A stretch of 58,810 nucleotides of DNA from NCBI GenBank assembly GCA_023382175.1, contig JAMCQB010000153.1:1713-60522 (forward strand), in the 5' to 3' direction. The DNA comes from Nitrospirota bacterium (GTDB taxonomy: Bacteria > Nitrospirota > Thermodesulfovibrionia > Thermodesulfovibrionales > UBA9159). The translations under genes were made by a program, and so were the position numbers. How positions within the stretch are numbered: the stretch's first letter is position 1; each line of letters begins with the position of its first letter. Of the stretch, positions 8,715-17,595 are shown one piece after another. The notes beneath the pieces are model-generated. The model did not search any database. It worked only from the letters and a program-made list of their open reading frames with translations, and was not told the origin of the DNA.

Positions 8715-10183
8715 AGCGAATTGCCGCATATTTTTCCAGGCTGGGGCTTCAGTATAAATTCATACTCATCACCACCTGTGCGATCATTGCGATCATGAGC
8801 ATCATCGGTTATCTCGCAGTGGAAAGGGAGAAAAGCATTCTCTATGCAGAGGTTGAAAAACAGGGGCGCCTTCTCGGTGAGACCCTTGCCATCCCCATAA
8901 TCAATGACCTGATATACGAAAGGCTTGGGCTTGTCGAGGAAGGCGGTCTTCTTGATAACTATATCCTGGAGATATTCAACAGAAAGGATGCTGGTTTGTT
9001 GTATATCGCGATCCTGGATGAAGAAGGCAGGGTAATATCCCACAACAATATTACCGAGTATGGAAGGGTTTATTCCGACCCCTTGACGCAAAAGGCCCTT
9101 GCTGCAAACAGTACGGTCATACAGCATGTTTCAGGCAGTGAGCATAACGCCCTTGATTTCGGCGTGCCTCTTTCCATAGGAAAGAAGAGGTGGGGGACCC
9201 TGAAATTTGCCATTTCTCTGGAAAAGGTAGAACATGAAATCACTGCAATGGTCAAAAGGATTGTCCTCTTTACAGTATTTTTGCTTGCTGTTGGTTTTGT
9301 AGTCATACTCCTATTGAGCAGAAGGTTTATAAGTCCTATAACCCAATTGGCAAACACCATGGAAAAAACAGGAGGAGATTACCTTGATGTGAAGGTTGAG
9401 GTGAAGGGACATGATGAACTTGCTGTCCTCGGCGAGAGATTTAATAGCATGATAGAGAGAATAAGGCAGGCAAACGAAGAACTGAAAAAGGCCCAAGAAA
9501 AGATGGTACAATCAGAAAAACTTGCATCCATAGGCATCCTTGCTGCCGGGGTTGCCCATGAGATAAACAATCCCCTCGGAGCACTTTTTAACAGTCACTA
9601 TATGTTGAAACAGAATATCGACGCCCCTGCCTTAAGGGAGAAGTATCTAGACTTTATTAGTGAGGGGCTTGAAAGAATAGAAAACATAGTAAGCAAGCTT
9701 TTATGGATGGCAAGGAAAGGAGAACATAAGCCGGTTAAAATAAACATCAGGGATGCTGTTAATGAGGTTTATTCCCTTGTTGAATATAAAGCCAGAAAAG
9801 GCAAGATTCAGTTTGTTAATGATGTGGATGAAGAACTTAGCGTTTTTGTTGACCGCCATGATTTTCAACAGGTGACCCTTAATCTCTTTATAAACGCAAT
9901 CCATGCAATGACGGATGGCGGCTGTTTGAAGGTGGGAGGTTACAGAGACGACTCAAAGATTAAAATAGAAATTATGGACACAGGTGCCGGCATTGCACGG
10001 GAAAATATCAGCAAGATATTTGATCCATTTTTTACAACAAAGCCCCCTGGAGAGGGAACAGGGCTTGGATTATGGTTGAGTTATGAAATAGTCAAAAACT
10101 ATAATGGAGAAATTTCTGTTGAAAGTGGAATGGGAAAAGGCAGTAAGTTTACACTGACATTTCCGGCAAATCAGACTGCATGA
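8711..10183 (+). CDS. Sensor histidine kinase of the arr three-component system
   Basis: A 490-residue inner-membrane kinase starting at the ATG that overlaps the preceding stop (ATGA). Membrane segments lie at about 17-36 and 184-203, enclosing a periplasmic sensor region of the single-Cache type (AGLLYIAILDEEGRVI). A HAMP domain follows, then HisKA with phospho-acceptor His283 in GVAHEINNPLGA, and HATPase_c with DTGAGIARENISKIF and EGTGLGLWLS. Its gene lies between the PhnD-like protein and the sigma-54 regulator with 4-nt overlaps on both sides, so it should be the middle element of one signalling chain (AioS/ArxS-like position). Confidence 0.87.
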   Translation: MKRIAAYFSRLGLQYKFILITTCAIIAIMSIIGYLAVEREKSILYAEVEKQGRLLGETLAIPIINDLIYERLGLVEEGGLLDNYILEIFNRKDAGLLYIAILDEEGRVISHNNITEYGRVYSDPLTQKALAANSTVIQHVSGSEHNALDFGVPLSIGKKRWGTLKFAISLEKVEHEITAMVKRIVLFTVFLLAVGFVVILLLSRRFISPITQLANTMEKTGGDYLDVKVEVKGHDELAVLGERFNSMIERIRQANEELKKAQEKMVQSEKLASIGILAAGVAHEINNPLGALFNSHYMLKQNIDAPALREKYLDFISEGLERIENIVSKLLWMARKGEHKPVKINIRDAVNEVYSLVEYKARKGKIQFVNDVDEELSVFVDRHDFQQVTLNLFINAIHAMTDGGCLKVGGYRDDSKIKIEIMDTGAGIARENISKIFDPFFTTKPPGEGTGLGLWLSYEIVKNYNGEISVESGMGKGSKFTLTFPANQTA

Positions 10184-11517
10184 AAGAAACTGTGCTCATA
10201 ATTGAAGACGAAAAACTGATGAGGGTTACCCTTGAGGATGCCCTGAAGTCTGAAGGATACGACGTTGTATCCTTTGGAACAGGGACAGATGCTTTGAATT
10301 CGCTCAGGAATAATTTGTTTGATGTGGTGGTTACCGATGTCAGATTACCCGATATTGACGGACTTGGCATTCTCAAGGAAATCTCTCGCTTGAACGCTGC
10401 TCAGGTGATTGTGATGACGGCCTTCGGCACAATTAAGGATGCTGTGGAGGCGATGAAGCTCGGGGCCTTTGACTATATAACCAAACCCTTTGCCCTTGAT
10501 GAATTCCTCCTGCTCATCGAGAGGGCTCTCGAAATAAAGAGGCTGAAGGAAGAGAACATCAGGCTTAAGAAGGACCTCAACAAGTGCTACTGCGGGCCAA
10601 ACATCATCGGTGAAAGCACGGAGATGAAGAAAGTTTTTTCCCTTATCGAAAGGGTCTCAGCATCCGACGCTACCGTTCTGATACTTGGAGAGAGCGGAAC
10701 GGGCAAGGAGCTTGTTGCCACCACGATCCACTATCAGAGCAAGCGCAAGGATAAGCCGCTCATTAAAGTGAACTGTGCAGCGCTGCCTGAGGGTCTCATA
10801 GAAAGCGAACTCTTTGGTCACGAAAAGGGCGCGTTCACCGGCGCGGTAAAGAGAAAGCCTGGCAGGTTCGAGCTTGCCAATGGAGGCACGGTTTTCCTTG
10901 ACGAGATCGGCGACCTTCCCCCTTCAACTCAGGCAAAAATCTTGAGGGTCATACAGGAAAGACAGTTCGAGCGGATCGGCGGAACAGCCACGCTGACCGT
11001 TGATGTCAGGATTATCGCTGCTACCAACAAAGACCTTGAGGAAGAGGTGAAAGCCGGCAGATTCAGGGAAGACCTTTATTACCGGCTGAACGTTATACCG
11101 ATAGTCCTTCCGCCGCTGAGGGAACGGAGAGAGGATATTCCCCCTCTCGTCGAGTTCTTTACGGATAAGTACAGGAGCAGACTCTCGAAGGATGTGCGGT
11201 TTTCAAGAGATGCAGCGGATATGCTTCTCGCTTATGATTATCCCGGCAACGTCAGGGAACTTGAAAATATCATTGAACGGTGCGTTACCCTTTCCCGTGC
11301 CGAGGTAATTGAGAAGGATGAGTTGCCTTCCTTGATCTCAAGCGAGACGCTGGGCACAAAGAGCCTGGTTCTCTCAAATGTGGCTGCTGATGCTGAGAAA
11401 GCACACATCCTGATGGTTCTGAAGACTACACAGGGCAACAAGACAAGAGCTGCAGAGATACTGGGTATCAGTAGAAAGACCCTGTGGGAGAAGATGAATG
11501 CCTATGGGATGGTTTAA
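10180..11517 (+). CDS. Sigma-54-dependent response regulator (NtrC family)
   Basis: 445 residues: receiver domain with phospho-acceptor Asp53 (VTDVRLPD) and KPF at 102-104; AAA+ domain with Walker A GESGTGKE (170-177), sigma-54 contact loop GAFTGA (217-222) and Walker B VFLDEIGD; and a Fis-type helix-turn-helix at the C-terminus ([20 protein letters not shown]). It is the output protein for the kinase encoded just upstream (4-nt overlap). The next intergenic region contains a -24/-12 promoter and two palindromes suited to a dimeric NtrC-type activator, so arrAB is the likely target. Confidence 0.93.
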   Translation: MKETVLIIEDEKLMRVTLEDALKSEGYDVVSFGTGTDALNSLRNNLFDVVVTDVRLPDIDGLGILKEISRLNAAQVIVMTAFGTIKDAVEAMKLGAFDYITKPFALDEFLLLIERALEIKRLKEENIRLKKDLNKCYCGPNIIGESTEMKKVFSLIERVSASDATVLILGESGTGKELVATTIHYQSKRKDKPLIKVNCAALPEGLIESELFGHEKGAFTGAVKRKPGRFELANGGTVFLDEIGDLPPSTQAKILRVIQERQFERIGGTATLTVDVRIIAATNKDLEEEVKAGRFREDLYYRLNVIPIVLPPLRERREDIPPLVEFFTDKYRSRLSKDVRFSRDAADMLLAYDYPGNVRELENIIERCVTLSRAEVIEKDELPSLISSETLGTKSLVLSNVAADAEKAHILMVLKTTQGNKTRAAEILGISRKTLWEKMNAYGMV

Positions 11518-11535
11518 TTACCGCAATCAATAAGT

Positions 11536-11551
11536 GTTACGTAATCGTAAC
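11536..11551. promoter_or_regulatory. Upstream activator palindrome 1 (GTTAC-N6-GTAAC)
   Basis: A perfect palindrome GTTACG-TAAT-CGTAAC lies about 150 bp before the -12 element of the arrA promoter. It matches the second site in the arms. It is a proposed binding site for the NtrC-type regulator encoded immediately upstream. Confidence 0.6.
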
Positions 11552-11622
11552 AGCCCTGCCTTTTGCCCCCATAATATATAAACTATTAAAATCAATTAGT
11601 TACTACTGAATATTTTTCCAGC

Positions 11623-11638
11623 GTTACCTTTTCGTAAC
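11623..11638. promoter_or_regulatory. Upstream activator palindrome 2 (GTTAC-N6-GTAAC)
   Basis: GTTAC-CTTTTC-GTAAC, identical in its arms to the first site and centred 87 bp further on. It is about 63 bp upstream of the -12 GC of the sigma-54-type promoter, a usual distance for an enhancer-binding protein. Confidence 0.6.
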
Positions 11639-11678
11639 ATCGCATGAATAAGTTCCTTTTAATTTCAATAAGTTATAC

Positions 11679-11696
11679 CTGGCAAGAAAGCTGCTT
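11679..11696 (+). promoter_or_regulatory. Sigma-54 (-24/-12) promoter for arrA
   Basis: CTGGCA-N6-GCTGCTT has the invariant GG (11681-11682) and GC (11693-11694) separated by exactly 10 bp, close to the consensus TGGCAC-N5-TTGC. It gives a leader of about 190 nt before arrA. The sigma-54 activator gene ends 160 bp upstream. Confidence 0.65.
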
Positions 11697-11898
11697 AAAT
11701 AACGCCAGGAAATATGTGTTCATAAATTCTTCTAAATATGCAAAGGGCCTTGAGGCTGATGGAACTTAGGAATTTCAGGGGCGTGTAGCAAGATAAAGGG
11801 GGTGAAAAAACAGTTCAGTATTCGGGGTAAATGTTTTTTTGAACTTCCAGATTCTTGAGGTTTAATTTGTTGGTAAAAACAAACAGAGGAGGAAGAGA

Positions 11899-14481
11899 AT
11901 GAAGATTAAGAGAAGGGACTTTCTCAAGGCAGGCGTGGCAGCCGGTGCAGCAATGGCTTTAACCGGACCGTCGCTTAACGCTTTTGCCGCTTCAAAGGAA
12001 CAGGAAAAGGTTAGTGGCGAAACAGCGCCGGGCAAATGGATACCGTCAACATGCCAGGGCTGCACGCAGTGGTGTCCGTGCGAGTTCTTTGTCCAGAACG
12101 GCAGAGCAGTGAAGGTCAGGGGCAACCAGTTGTCAAAGGTCAATAACGGGTACGTATGTCCGAGGGGATACCTTATGCTGCAAGAGCTTTATGACCCTGA
12201 CAGGGTAAAGGTTCCGATGAAAAGGACAAACCCGAAGAAAGGCAGAGGCGTTGACCCGAAATTCGTTCCTATATCATGGGATGAAGCGCTCGATACGGTT
12301 GCCGATAAGCTCCTTGAGATTCGGAAGAACGGTGAGTCTCATAAGCTTTTGCTCATCAGAGGAAGGTATTCCCCCACAACCTATCCTTTGATTTATGATT
12401 CCTTCCCGAAAATAATAGGTTCACCGAACAATATCTCGCACAGCGCCATATGTGCGGAGGCAGAGAAATTCGGGCCTTTCTATACGGAAGGCTACTGGGG
12501 TTACCGGGATTATGATCTCGCAAATATGAAGTGTCTGGTGGTATGGGGCTGCGATCCCTTAAGCTCTAACAGAAATGTCCCGAATACTGAACTGTTTTTT
12601 CACCCCCTTATTGACAGAGGCACCCTTATTGTTATTGATCCAAGGCTCAGTTCAGCTGGCGCAAAAGCCCATGAATGGGTCCCGGTAAAGCCAGGAGAAG
12701 ACGGAGCCCTTGCAACAGCCATTGCCCATGTGATTCTTGTGGAAGGTCTGTGGAGCAAGGAATTCGTAGGCGACTTCAAGGATGGCAAGAACATGTTTAA
12801 GGCAGGCAAGGCTGTTGATGAGGCTGCATTTGCAGAAAAAGAGACATATGGTCTTGTGAAGTGGTGGAATATTGAACTCAAGGACAGGGCTCCTGAATGG
12901 GCTGCGCCGATTACCGGTATCCCAAAAGAGCAGATTGTCAGGATAGCCAGGACAATGGGCGCCGCCGCTCCCAAAGTCGCGGTATGGATGGGCCCCGGCC
13001 CTGTCATGAGCCCGAGGGGCGCATATCCATCAATGGCGATTCATGCCCTTAACGGCCTTTTGGGTTCCTGCGAGAACGAGGGAGGTTCATTGAGGAACCA
13101 CGCCAAGACTCCAACAAATAAATTCGCGAAATTTGATGGCTATCTCGATGATATTGCCAAGAAGGGCGGCAAGGAGAAAAAGATAGACCAGAGAGGCACC
13201 AAGGCATTTCCCGCAATTGCATCAGGGAAGGCCGCCAGCGGGGTTATTACCAATAATGTGGCCAATGCCGTTCTCAACGGGGACCCGTATGACATAAAGG
13301 TGGCCGTCAGCTACTGGGCCAACTTCAACTTCTCATGCACCGGAGCCGACAGATGGGACAGGGCAATGCAGAAGATACCTTTCTATGTCCATATCGGCAC
13401 CAACTCTTCAGAAGCGGCAATGTTTGCGGATATAGTCCTGCCTGCTGCGCACCATGCCACACAGAAACTGTCGGCTGTGGATAACAAGGGGAATCTCTTT
13501 ACTCACCTTTCGATTCAGCAACCCGTGGTCGGAAGGCTGTGGGAAGAAAAAGCTGATGAGACGGAGATAATGTGGATGCTCGCTGAGAAGCTGAAGGCAA
13601 AGGGCTTTGCAAATCTCTATGACTATTACTCAAAAGAGTTTAAGGATCCGGAGACAGGCAAGACCCCTGCCAACGCGGATGAGTTTGCATTAATTGCAAC
13701 AAGGATTGTGAGCGCGGCCGTGTGGAAACCGAAGGAGCCGCTTAAGGGCGACAAAATTGACGGCTGGGAAGACTTCAAGGCTAAGGGCGTTTACAACTCC
13801 GAGCCTTATCAGTTCAGGAAACTGTGGGGCAAATTCGGCAAGGAAGTGGAAAAAGACGGCAAGAAGGAGACCGAGGGCACTGTCACCCACAAGTTCGAGT
13901 TCTATAGCGAAACCCTTAAGAAGGCGCTCGGCGACCATGCCAAGAAGCACAAAACAACCATCGATGATGTTGTTGAGGCGGCCGGCTACCTTGCAAAGGG
14001 TGAAGAGGTATTCGTCCCTCACTATGAGCCGCCGAAAAGATGGGGAGATCCGGTCAAGTATCCCTTTACCTTTGTCGACTACAAGTCGAGGCTCAACAGG
14101 GAAGGGAGGAGCCAGAACTGTACCTGGTATCAGGAATTCAAGAAACTCGATGTGGGCGATGAGAGCTGGGACGATGTCGTGAAGATAAACCCCGAGGACG
14201 GCAAGAAACTCGGCATTAAAACCGGAGACACGGTGAAGCTTATCTCCGTTACCGGAAGCATTACAGTAAAAGCAAAGCTCTGGGAAGGTGTCAGGGCGGG
14301 AACGGTAACCAAGTGCTATGGTCAGGGACACTGGGCATACGGAAAAGTTGCCGCAAAGGAGTTCGGCAAGACACCGAGAGGCGGCAATAACAATGATCTT
14401 ATGCCCGACGACTATGAGCGCATGACCGGTAGCACGGCAAGAAACGGCGGTTTCACAGCCGTAAAGATCGAAAAGGTTTAA
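11899..14481 (+). CDS. arrA: Respiratory arsenate reductase large subunit ArrA
   Basis: An 860-residue DMSO-reductase-family molybdoenzyme, close in length to known ArrA (about 850), reducing arsenate to arsenite in the periplasm. Tat motif RRDFLK at 5-10. The [4Fe-4S] ligands are C52, C55, C59 and C87. The ArrA signature RGRY is at 154-157, whereas ArxA has a GRGWG-type sequence. Cys185 is the Mo ligand in SHSAICAEAEK, with Lys190 and Tyr202 at the spacing of the arsenate-binding residues of Shewanella ArrA as I recall them. The C-terminal TVTKCYGQGHWAYG and PRGGNNNDLM are also ArrA-like. Strong RBS GAGGAGGAAGAGA precedes ATG. It sits behind a sigma-54 promoter and is followed by arrB. Other oxyanion reductases (tetrathionate, selenate) are much less likely. 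Confidence 0.92.
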   Translation: MKIKRRDFLKAGVAAGAAMALTGPSLNAFAASKEQEKVSGETAPGKWIPSTCQGCTQWCPCEFFVQNGRAVKVRGNQLSKVNNGYVCPRGYLMLQELYDPDRVKVPMKRTNPKKGRGVDPKFVPISWDEALDTVADKLLEIRKNGESHKLLLIRGRYSPTTYPLIYDSFPKIIGSPNNISHSAICAEAEKFGPFYTEGYWGYRDYDLANMKCLVVWGCDPLSSNRNVPNTELFFHPLIDRGTLIVIDPRLSSAGAKAHEWVPVKPGEDGALATAIAHVILVEGLWSKEFVGDFKDGKNMFKAGKAVDEAAFAEKETYGLVKWWNIELKDRAPEWAAPITGIPKEQIVRIARTMGAAAPKVAVWMGPGPVMSPRGAYPSMAIHALNGLLGSCENEGGSLRNHAKTPTNKFAKFDGYLDDIAKKGGKEKKIDQRGTKAFPAIASGKAASGVITNNVANAVLNGDPYDIKVAVSYWANFNFSCTGADRWDRAMQKIPFYVHIGTNSSEAAMFADIVLPAAHHATQKLSAVDNKGNLFTHLSIQQPVVGRLWEEKADETEIMWMLAEKLKAKGFANLYDYYSKEFKDPETGKTPANADEFALIATRIVSAAVWKPKEPLKGDKIDGWEDFKAKGVYNSEPYQFRKLWGKFGKEVEKDGKKETEGTVTHKFEFYSETLKKALGDHAKKHKTTIDDVVEAAGYLAKGEEVFVPHYEPPKRWGDPVKYPFTFVDYKSRLNREGRSQNCTWYQEFKKLDVGDESWDDVVKINPEDGKKLGIKTGDTVKLISVTGSITVKAKLWEGVRAGTVTKCYGQGHWAYGKVAAKEFGKTPRGGNNNDLMPDDYERMTGSTARNGGFTAVKIEKV

Positions 14482-14499
14482 GAAAGGAGGTAAAGATAG

Positions 14500-15318
14500 A
14501 TGCCTAAATACGGAATGGTTATCGATTTACAGAAGTGTGTCGGCTGCGGCTGCTGCGGGATGGCTTGCAAAACAGAGAACAATACTCAGGACAGGGCGAA
14601 AGGTCAGACCTTCAACTGGGCCGACTTCATTTCCCGGACCGAGGGGAAATTCCCCAATGTGAAAATCACCTTTATGCCGGTGCTCTGCAACCACTGCACT
14701 GATGCCCCGTGCGTGAAGGCCTGTCCGGTAACGCCAAAGGCAATGCACAAGCATGAAAACGGCATGACAATACACAATCAGGAGAGATGCATCGGATGTC
14801 GTCTCTGTCAGCAGAATTGTCCTTACAGTTCCGAGGACGTGGACAAGAGCAAGGCAGCTTACAGTGTCATAAGCTTCAATGACTTCAATGATGAGATTCA
14901 CCCATTCTACAAAGACACAAAGGAGCTTATCCCGGGATGTACCTCGTCAGGCGCCGAGGTAGCCAAAAAGGCTGGTGACACGCCTCCCCACCGCACGCTG
15001 TATAAACACTCTGACTATGCCAGCGTAAGAGAGAAGGGAAAGGTTGAGAAGTGCATCTTCTGCGAGCACAGGGTGATGAAGGGCGAGAAGCCTGCCTGCG
15101 TGGCTTCCTGCCCTGCAAAGGCAAGGATATTCGGCGACGTCTCAGATCCGAACAGCGAGGTAAGCCAGCTGCTGAAAAAGCACAAAGCGGTTAACCTTAA
15201 GAACAATAAAGGCGAAGTCCTGAAGGGCGGCGAAAAAGGCACTCAGCCCAATGTTTACTACATAAAGAGCTTCATGGCCGGGGCAAAGAAAGAGCCTGCA
15301 AAGGCCAAAAAGGCGTAA
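14500..15318 (+). CDS. arrB: Respiratory arsenate reductase Fe-S subunit ArrB
   Basis: 272 residues starting MPKYGMVIDLQKCVGCGCC, with the four Cys groups of a DmsB/ArrB-type subunit: CVGCGCCGMAC, CNHCTDAPCVKACP, CIGCRLCQQNCP and CIFCEHRV...CVASCPAKA. It should pass electrons through [4Fe-4S] clusters to ArrA. There is no signal peptide, so export piggybacks on the ArrA Tat signal. AAAGGAGG lies upstream of the ATG, 18 bp after arrA. The Lys/Ala-rich tail (AKKEPAKAKKA) is an extension not needed for the family fold. No NrfD/ArrC-type membrane subunit follows. Confidence 0.92.
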   Translation: MPKYGMVIDLQKCVGCGCCGMACKTENNTQDRAKGQTFNWADFISRTEGKFPNVKITFMPVLCNHCTDAPCVKACPVTPKAMHKHENGMTIHNQERCIGCRLCQQNCPYSSEDVDKSKAAYSVISFNDFNDEIHPFYKDTKELIPGCTSSGAEVAKKAGDTPPHRTLYKHSDYASVREKGKVEKCIFCEHRVMKGEKPACVASCPAKARIFGDVSDPNSEVSQLLKKHKAVNLKNNKGEVLKGGEKGTQPNVYYIKSFMAGAKKEPAKAKKA

Positions 15319-15336
15319 CCCTGACGGAGTAAGGGA

Positions 15337-15378
15337 GTTTGGAGTAATGGGGCATTTGAATGCTCCATTACTCCAAAC
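15337..15378 (+). repeat. 20-bp-arm hairpin between arrB and the chaperone gene
   Basis: Two 20-bp arms (15337-15356 and 15359-15378) are complementary with one mismatch, separated by a 2-nt loop. The arms begin GTTTGGAGTAATGG. There is no T-run after it, so it is more likely an RNA-processing/stability hairpin or a small repeat than an intrinsic terminator. It may reduce expression of the chaperone relative to arrAB. Confidence 0.6.
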
Positions 15379-15429
15379 ACTTGCCCTCTGCTACTTTAGT
15401 ACTCAAATATCGTAACAAAAGGGGTAAGG

Positions 15430-16101
15430 GTGGATATCAAAGGATTTATTTCCCGGGAGAAAGCAAGGGGGGACTGTTACAGGCTTGTATCGGCATGTTT
15501 TTATCAGCCTGAGAAGGATGTTTTTCTTCAGGAGGATGTTTTTAGAAACCTTGCATTATTGTTGAAGCAGGTCTCTCAGGATGCTTCAGCCATTGTCAGC
15601 GAGATGGAAAAGTCATTTTCGAAATACAGCGAAGAAGAACTCACCGTGGATTATGCAAGACTCTTTGTGGGGCCAAATGAGCTGTTAGCTCCTCCATACG
15701 GTTCGGTGTATCTCGACGGGGACAGGAAGGTTATGGGCGATTCCACGATGGAAGTCATGAAGATGTACGAGGAGCAGGGGCTCGCTATGGACAGAGAATT
15801 CAGGAATTTGCCGGATCACATAACCGTAGAACTTGAATTCATGTATTACCTGATATTCAAAGAGATAGAGGCTCTTGAAAAGTCCGACATAGCCTCGGCT
15901 CTCAATTTTATAAACATTCAGGAAGTTTTCTTAGACAGGTTCCTTAAAAGGTGGATTCGGCCGTTTTGCGATAAGGTGAAGGAAGGCACGGATAGTGGAT
16001 TTTACAAGGCCCTCGCAGACTGTGCAGCCGCCTTTATCAGAGACGCAAGTCCCGGAGATGAACTCCCCGATGACCTGCAGAATAAAATGGCACGAGTGTA
16101 G
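15430..16101 (+). CDS. TorD/DmsD-family molybdoenzyme assembly chaperone (ArrD-like)
   Basis: A 223-residue all-helical cytoplasmic protein. The family pattern is visible at ARLFVGPNELLAPPYGSVYLDG (about 77-98). TorD-type chaperones bind the Tat signal and apo-enzyme of one molybdoenzyme; its position directly after arrAB makes ArrA the natural client. The start is GTG at 15430, preceded by GGGGTAAGG. It is 3 bp from the next gene. A role with another Mo enzyme is possible but less likely given the context. Confidence 0.82.
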   Translation: MDIKGFISREKARGDCYRLVSACFYQPEKDVFLQEDVFRNLALLLKQVSQDASAIVSEMEKSFSKYSEEELTVDYARLFVGPNELLAPPYGSVYLDGDRKVMGDSTMEVMKMYEEQGLAMDREFRNLPDHITVELEFMYYLIFKEIEALEKSDIASALNFINIQEVFLDRFLKRWIRPFCDKVKEGTDSGFYKALADCAAAFIRDASPGDELPDDLQNKMARV

Positions 16102-16104
16102 ACA

Positions 16105-17118
16105 ATGTTAAAAGGGAAGATCATAGACAAGGCCCTGAGCACCGCAGAGAGCATCGGAACCGACCGTTCAAGGTGTCTGAGAATGCGCTTTAACCGTAAT
16201 TTATGCTCCGGATGCACAAGCATGTGCCGTTCAGGGGCAATAACCATAGATGAGGACGTGCATATTCTTGCGGATAACTGCTCTGAATGCATGCTCTGTG
16301 TTTCGGCATGCCCGTCGGACTCTTTTGAAATACGGGGATCCGATTTCTATTCGCTGCTCGGTAGGCTCAGAAAAATCCAGTCGTCGGTCCGGACGCCTGT
16401 TCTGGGCTGTAATATCAGGACAGATGCTGCTTGCCATGGAAAGACCTTCTGTTTCGGTTTTTTGTCCGAGGAACATGTCATAGCCCTTTCTGTCTTTATG
16501 GGGGATACACTGCAGATCGATATGACAGGATGTGCGGACTGCAGAAACGGGTTTATTGTTGATGTCCTTAAAAAAAGAATCGAGCGTGTCGAAACAAAGA
16601 CTTCCCTCAGGCTTTCTGACAGGATAAAGCTTGTGCACAGTAAAGCCGATCTGGATTTTCAGGAGATAGCGTATGACCGGCGGGGATTTTTCAAAGCGCT
16701 CAAGAACTTAACCTTTATGCAGGCAGCAGGACTATTTGATAATGATGATTCCGGCGAAGAGATGCGTTCATATTCATTAAAAAAACTGCCTTTTAAAAGG
16801 GAGCTGTTAAACAGGGCTCTGAAGGTTTTGCCGGAGGAAGCGGGTAGGGGTTTGGTAAGAAATTACTACTACACGGTTGGCGTTACGGAGAACTGCAATA
16901 ACTGCTTTGCATGTATCGGCATGTGCCCTGCAGGAGCTTTGAAGATAGAAGAAACGGGGGAGGGCAGGGAACTTTTTTTCAGCAGCTCCCTTTGCAACGG
17001 CTGCGGCCTCTGTCAAGACTTCTGCATGACTAAGTCTGTCAGGATAGAAAAGGGATTTTCGGGAGACAACCCTTTTGGGTTCAGCAACACGAAAAGGGAA
17101 GTGTTATGCACGGCGTAA
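16105..17118 (+). CDS. Polyferredoxin of the arr cluster
   Basis: A 337-residue soluble Fe-S protein with no signal peptide. The N-terminal cluster ligands include C24, C34, C37, C41 (CSGCTSMC) and C59-C69 (CSECMLCVSACP). A middle region of about 150 residues with further Cys (LGCNIRTDAACHGKTFC and TGCADCRNG) recalls MvhD-like electron-transfer domains. Two classic C-terminal motifs follow, CNNCFACIGMCP and CNGCGLCQDFC. It overlaps no known arr subunit. It may shuttle electrons during enzyme maturation or link cytoplasmic reductant to another process; I do not recognise a named family. It forms a pair with the TorD-like gene (3-bp gap). Confidence 0.7.
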   Translation: MLKGKIIDKALSTAESIGTDRSRCLRMRFNRNLCSGCTSMCRSGAITIDEDVHILADNCSECMLCVSACPSDSFEIRGSDFYSLLGRLRKIQSSVRTPVLGCNIRTDAACHGKTFCFGFLSEEHVIALSVFMGDTLQIDMTGCADCRNGFIVDVLKKRIERVETKTSLRLSDRIKLVHSKADLDFQEIAYDRRGFFKALKNLTFMQAAGLFDNDDSGEEMRSYSLKKLPFKRELLNRALKVLPEEAGRGLVRNYYYTVGVTENCNNCFACIGMCPAGALKIEETGEGRELFFSSSLCNGCGLCQDFCMTKSVRIEKGFSGDNPFGFSNTKREVLCTA

Positions 17119-17205
17119 GCTGCTCTCGTTCATAACTTCCAAATGTTGTGCTATGTTTGCTGAAAGCGCAAATCTGGACCACGGGTTATGAGAGGAAATA
17201 ATAGT

Positions 17206-17595
17206 GTGGATATCATGGATTCAAGTTTTAAGAGCAGGAGCAACATATTAATAGTTGATGATGATGAAACAATAGTTACCATGTTGTCACGCTTTTTATC
17301 AAATAGAGGGTATGCGGTAGCTGGAGCAACTTCAACAGAGGAAGCGTTGCTTTTGATTCATAAAATGAGGTTTGATCTAATCATGACAGATTTGAAAATG
17401 CAGCCTGAAAGCGGCGTTGAACTGATAAGGAAAATGAAGGAGACAGGTTTTCACAGGTCGATAATTGCTTTTTCAGCTAATCCGGAATATATTGCAGAGC
17501 TTAAGAGTTCAAATTTGGATGTTGCTGCGATATTTGAGAAGCCATTTGACCTGGGTGAAATACATGGTAAAATTGAGGAGTGTATACGGTGCTAA
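17206..17595 (+). CDS. Single-domain response regulator (receiver only)
   Basis: About 129 residues. The acidic pocket VDDDE, phospho-acceptor Asp in MTDLKM, and Lys in FEKPF are all present, so phosphorylation is possible. No output domain follows. GTG at 17206 has AGAGGA 9 nt upstream; an ATG at 17188 in the same frame is the alternative start. No kinase gene adjoins, so the heme-motif kinase at 4725-6548 or the arr kinase are candidate donors (inference). It overlaps the next gene by a few bases. Confidence 0.8.
   Translation: MDIMDSSFKSRSNILIVDDDETIVTMLSRFLSNRGYAVAGATSTEEALLLIHKMRFDLIMTDLKMQPESGVELIRKMKETGFHRSIIAFSANPEYIAELKSSNLDVAAIFEKPFDLGEIHGKIEECIRC

Noticed and set aside
13690..14331. 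A 213-residue minus-strand reading frame opposite arrA.
   Set aside because: Antisense frame of a GC-rich, strongly coding gene; no family sequence.
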